Part shown: piece after piece, positions 59,369 to 64,000 of the stretch | How positions within the stretch are numbered: position 1 is the stretch's first letter | Layout of the letters: each line of letters opens with the position of its first letter | DNA from: Cheiracanthium punctorium | Lineage: Eukaryota > Arthropoda > Arachnida > Araneae > Cheiracanthiidae | Direction of reading: 5' to 3' | Length of the DNA: 64,000 bases | Assembly (NCBI GenBank): GCA_038373885.1 | Contig: JAWZYV010012253.1 | Location: forward strand, 124,001-188,000 | Program-made: the position numbers and the translations under genes | Notes under the pieces: model-generated | The model's input: only the letters and a program-made list of their open reading frames with translations | Databases searched by the model: none | Told to the model about the DNA's origin: nothing

Positions 59369-61327
59369 TTCATTATTGAGTTGAGGATTTTGAAAGAAAT
59401 TACTTCATCAAAAATAATGTTTTTTTTTTTTTTACGGGTTTCTTCATTTATGTTTCTTTTACGGGAGTACATAAAACAGTTCCAATACTTATCTATGGGT
59501 AGTACATGAGCAATAATTATATACATGAACCGCAAATTAATAACTGCTTTTCTTTTAGTTAAAAAAAAAAAAATTATACTATCACCCAAATCATCTCTTT
59601 TCTAAATATTATAATCCCGCAATGCCGAATTCAACTTACTGAAGCGCATAAAACTTACTACAGCTGAGGTTTCTAACATTAAAAAACGATAACCATATTT
59701 TACGTCCATCATAAAATAGCATTCTTTAATCCGAAGCATGCAAAAACCGGACTCATTTCCATCGTAAGTCTTTTAACACGTCATGAATAAAAACCACTGT
59801 GCTATATATATTTCTTCTAAGCTTCATAATAAATCCGGGAATAAAAAAAGATTCAATTTTTTTTTTTTTAACAAGATCAAGACGAAAAGAGGCGAGAGGT
59901 CGTTTCACATAAGTATTTTATTTGTCCCGAGACAATTTATGTTTATTTATTTTCTTATTTTTGTCTTGTTGAAACCTGCTGCCTCTCTGTAATTGGTTCA
60001 AGGTGATAAAGAAGAAATGCAAGACATACGGGCATGTTATTTGTCATTAAGAAAAACGTCGTTTAGACAGAAAAATAATGCACTGGATTATGGAGACATC
60101 ATTAATGGTTAGTACATTTTTTTTCGACGCGAGGTATGACAAAAAAATAAAAAAATAAATAAAAATGATTGAATAGGTCCTGTCAGAACGAAAGGTATAA
60201 GGATATTTATTTGCAAGTCTTAATTACTGAGACACGAACACAGAATCTATTAACTGTTGTTAAAGGTTAAGTTGTGAATTAAGGTTTTCAATAAACGTTG
60301 GCTTAAGGTGGTATAAACGTGATTAAAAAATTAGCCTTAAATTTGATAGGTTATAAAATACAAATTTCGTATGAGTGTGTAACAGGACAATCGAAATAAG
60401 AAAAAGCGCAATAATGATTTCAGCCGAAATCACTCATATGTTAGAATCATTAAGTACTATTAAGCATTTAGTGATAATTTTAGACTTCAACAAATTAGTA
60501 AATGTCTAAAATATATAATTTTTATTTAATACACAGTGGTATTATAGTTGTAGAAAATGATAAATGTACATGAATGTTTGGAATCTATTTGAACTAAATA
60601 TGTATAAACAAAAACTAAAATTATTGACCTAAAATTAAGGTGTAAATTTGTATTACGCTAATTTATAAAGAAGTCAAAAATGAAACACAGACGAATCACT
60701 CAAAGAAAATTTAATACAAGTAGCAATTATTTAGTTAGTGTTTGATATAAAATTATGATGCTGGCTTCAAAAAATTCTTGATACGTGTTACTACTGATGA
60801 CAACCTCAGATGAGAGATGAGAGAGGGGGGGGGGGAGAGAGAGAGAGAGAGAGAGAGAGAATAAAAGGAAAACCTAATTACCTTTTGACAAAGGTCATAC
60901 TTGCAAGTGTATAGAATTAAACAACTCTAAATGAATTGAAAAAATATATTAGTATTTTTCGGATTTCATCCGATCTTTCAACAGTAGTTAGGAGTGAATT
61001 ACCACAGCGTTAAACCTTTATCTCAGCTTTAAAAAAAAAATGGTCCTCATTTAAGTTTCATTTGAGTTCCTGAATTCACATTTAGACTAACATTTTATTT
61101 GGGTAGAAAAAATAAATCAGAAACCGTTTAGTTAGAAACCGTGAAACAAAAGTACCATTTTTTCATTATATCAGACGACAGTAATTATCACTTTCATACA
61201 GGGTGGAAAATGCCATTTTAAAAGAAAATACGTGCTCAATAGTCTTAATTGATTTATAACCGATAGATTTCACGTTTGTTTAAAATTATACCAAAAGTTA
61301 TTTCAGAATTTTACTCTCCATTTAAAT
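59369..61327. other. Unannotated AT-rich stretch
   Basis: It contains a G run followed by (GA)n at 60826-60861. No coding signature. Confidence 0.5.
60826..60861. repeat. G-run plus (GA)n microsatellite
   Basis: About ten G followed by roughly twelve GA units. Confidence 0.9.
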
Positions 61328-61329
61328 TA

Positions 61330-61490
61330 CAGTGAAACTTCCGAACTTGGTCATCCCCATAAGTTGGACAGTTTCCCGAAGAACGGAATGAGCTCGCAAC
61401 ATTTATATACACCTCTATAAGTTGGACACCTCCGTAAATTGGACACTTTTTGTGGGAACCGCAAGTGTCCAACTTTCGGAGGTTCCACTG
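61330..61490. mobile_element. TA-flanked pogo-type MITE, AAGTTGGACAC family
   Basis: The ends are CAGTGAAACTTCCGAA and TTCGGAGGTTCCACTG, with TA on both sides (61328-61329, 61491-61492). The interior ATAAGTTGGACA units and GAACGGAA match 34783-34942. It is 161 bp. Confidence 0.85.
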
Positions 61491-61492
61491 TA

Positions 61493-62716
61493 TTTAAATC
61501 CAAAAATACGAATGTATAAAGACGTAATGCAAGGGTTGCAAATAGGATAGTAACAACAAGGTGATGTTACAGCTATATCAATTGCTAATAGGTTTTACAG
61601 CGTCATTGCAATGTGTTGAAAAGTTAGATTACAACTTATACAGTTATAGATCATTAAAATTATTAATTAAAGAAAAGGATGAAGAGGGTATATAATATTT
61701 CTACGATCAACACAAGCTAATCACTTAAAGCTGGATTTTTGTGGACATGATCTCAGTACGATTCACTCAAAAAATAAATAAAATAAAAAATAAAGTATTA
61801 TATCATAATAAGACTCTCATTTGAATAATCTGTGCTCTTTGTGAATAGCTTTCAAAAGGTATTAGTTCAAAAATTATTTGCCCTAATTCCCCCCCCCCCC
61901 CCAAATGAGCTTCACAGCTCTTAAAAATGAGACTTAAACCTTTGTCGATTTGTATGATAACATTAATGGAGTCTTCTAGTCTTCTCAACTCGTATTCATT
62001 TTGGAATAAGCAAATTGTATAAAAGATTATATGAGATAAACTTTTTAGAATTGCTTTTCCAGAATTGTAATCTAAACACTAAATTATTTGGATCTCGATA
62101 AATTCTATAGCGCTTCTAAATGCTATGCTTAAAAATGAGCTTATCTTTCCTAAATAAGTGGTAACGATTCCCTCTACTGCAACAAATAGTCGTGTATAAA
62201 TAAGCGGATTATACAGAACAATCAAACACACATAGCTAAAACTGCCCATTATTATTTTCTAGGTCATGCAAAAGTTTCATTCAGGCATTGGTAGACGACG
62301 AAAGACATGAGATTCTACAAATAATAATACGTATGCGCTACATCTGATATTTTAGAAAATTTTACTTGTATGTGCAATTGATCATGTTATAAAATTAGTA
62401 CGTTTTGAAAATCAAATGTAACTATATGCTTTGGTAATCTTGAACATTTTCGTCTTCATACATATTATATATATATTCGATGAATTACAATTTGAATGGG
62501 AAAAACAGCTAAATCTTGAGCATTATTTTAAACAGATGTACAATGAAGTTTCAGTTCAAACCATTTAAAGCAATGATAATTTGCATTCAATACAAATAGT
62601 TTTAAGTCCATCGTACATATGATTTATAATTATGCTATTGATGATGAAATAACAGAGAAAAGGTATTTAAAAAAGTATGAAGTAAGCTGAAAAATGCCCC
62701 CATGTATTATTCAAAC
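61493..62716. other. Unannotated AT-rich stretch
   Basis: C homopolymer near 61890. No coding signature. Confidence 0.5.
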
Positions 62717-62885
62717 CAGAGGCGTAGCCAAGGGGGGGGGTTAGGGGGGTCATAACCCCCCATGATAAATTTTTTGCCATACAAAATATATATTCTTCAC
62801 TACATTATCACACATATGTATACATATATATGAGTTGCAGTAGTCGTAACCCCCCCCCCATGAAAAATTTCTGGCTACGCCCCTG
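62717..62885. mobile_element. hAT MITE family B, third copy
   Basis: The ends are CAGAGGCGTAGCCA and TGGCTACGCCCCTG. TCAAAC lies beside both ends (ATTCAAAC, ATCAAACA), a decayed 8-bp duplication. The body nearly matches 55643-55814. It is 169 bp. Confidence 0.88.
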
Positions 62886-63287
62886 ATCAAACAGATATCT
62901 TATAATGCATTCCGAAAATGTTTAAAGCATTTTTTTGGAAAATGCTTGTAAATGTTTTATAATTTATTTATTTTACTCCGACAAACTGTAACTTGTCTGT
63001 TGTAAGGATCATTTTTATAAAACTGCACGCATCAAATTTTAATTTATTTCAAGAATTTCTTCACTGAAATCATTATTTATGAATTTTTTTTTCATGTAGA
63101 ACTTCGTGTACTTCGGGATTCTGGATAATTTCAAGTCATATTCTTGTAGGCATAAAACTGATGAGCTCCCACAACAGAAAAAGGTCTGTAAAACACCAGC
63201 GAGAAGAGCGTTTTTGCACTACAAATGTGAAAATTGGAATGCAAATTACCCAAAACTGCAAGGGGGGGAGGGGATGTAATATTAATA
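62886..63287. other. Unannotated stretch
   Basis: No coding or repeat signature. Confidence 0.5.
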
Positions 63288-63459
63288 TCGGGCAAGTAAC
63301 CAGAAAAAAAAAAAAAAATCGGGAGGGGTTCAAAATTTGAGAAAGGTTGAATTTTTCACGAAAAGGCCATATTATGGACATTCAATTTAAAAAAAAAAAA
63401 TCAAATTTCGGGAGCTTCGAGGAGCCCAAGCTTCGGTGGCTATCACCTGGCTACGTCCC
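63288..63459. mobile_element. Decayed relative of hAT MITE family D
   Basis: The right end CCTGGCTACGTCCCT, with an interior TTTTTCACGAAAAGGC and AAATTTCGGGAGCTTCG, resembles 44624-44777. The left end GGGCAAGTAACCAG is degenerate. No target duplication. Confidence 0.45.
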
Positions 63460-64000
63460 TAATTCCTACATAGCAACTGAAGTGACGGACTAATTAAATA
63501 TATATCTCGGGTCTTTTTCTCAAGGTTAAAATGAAACTTCCTTAAATGGACAATCTCTTGAAATCACAACAAATGAACATAATTAACAATCTCTCTTTAT
63601 AAAAGAGAACGAAGGGTGGCGGAACAGGATGAGTAATTCACAGAAGACTGACCATACAAAGGCTTTTCTTTCCGCTGAAAGGTAACGGGGGGGGGGGGGG
63701 GGGGAGAGAGAAGGATCCTCACAAATTTCGTTTAAAACGATCTTGGAAGATAAACAAGTCATCATCCGAATGACTTCGCTCATTTGCATTGGCGAAAATT
63801 ATTAATTTCTTTTTAAGAGAGACAGAGAAGAAATTTGGCGAGCGAGAACATGCCGAGATGAAAAGAAAGCCGCTGCTAATGACTTGACTGTGGAGCTGCG
63901 TTTTGTTATGATGCTCGCTTTACAGATAGCTAAGTACGTCCTTCAGGTTGTATATTCGGACTTCGATTGAAAAGGCAGTCTCTGTAACCTTGTACCTGAA
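63460..64000. other. Unannotated stretch
   Basis: It contains a G run of about 18 followed by GA repeats at 63687-63710. No coding signature. Confidence 0.5.

Overview
This is a 64 kb stretch of AT-rich eukaryotic nuclear DNA. It looks like intergenic or intronic DNA from an arthropod, and the mix of transposon protein families suggests a chelicerate such as a spider. That taxon is an inference, not a proof. I found no intact host gene, no functional tRNA or rRNA gene, no CRISPR array and no bacterial-type operon. Every recognisable coding trace is a broken transposase or transposon protein. The long open frames are translations of microsatellite or repeat DNA, or unrecognised.

Layout. Positions 1-3020 hold a nested DNA-transposon cluster: the end of element X, a hAT MITE with target-site duplication (TSD) ACCCTAAC, a TA-flanked pogo/Tc1-type MITE, and inside that a ZMYM1-like hAT deletion derivative with TSD AGTTTGAG. 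The cluster is repeated at 16271-19149, where all of element X (15005-17270) is visible with its decayed protein. A third, truncated hAT copy lies at 13615-14180. Positions 4288-9075 hold an older repeat (R1) split by a 3.5 kb Ac-like hAT (TSD ATATTAGT) whose ends are packed with GTCTCG/CGAGAC motifs. An inverted R1 copy at 57440-58660 acts as a partial empty site. The middle (19-44 kb) is mostly unannotatable AT-rich DNA with fold-back elements, TTAA-flanked MITEs, SINE-like fragments and a Tc1-like relic at 38543-40411. At 44238-45181 lies a DUF4817-type mariner deletion derivative, itself broken by a 154 bp hAT MITE with TSD CCGTCGGC. At 48823-51330 a TA microsatellite is split by a Helitron-like element carrying about eight 156 bp tandem units, and that array is itself split by a 467 bp MITE. 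Positions 52-63 kb hold more hAT elements with 8-bp TSDs and a Tigger-like relic.

Nothing here works together as a pathway. The window is a record of transposition. Its value is that many insertions keep exact TSDs, nesting order and internal empty-site evidence, and that copies can be compared to expose rearrangements such as a probable template-switch palindrome, a mosaic hAT copy and a fold-back element. All similarity statements are by eye or from memory of the families; no search was run.
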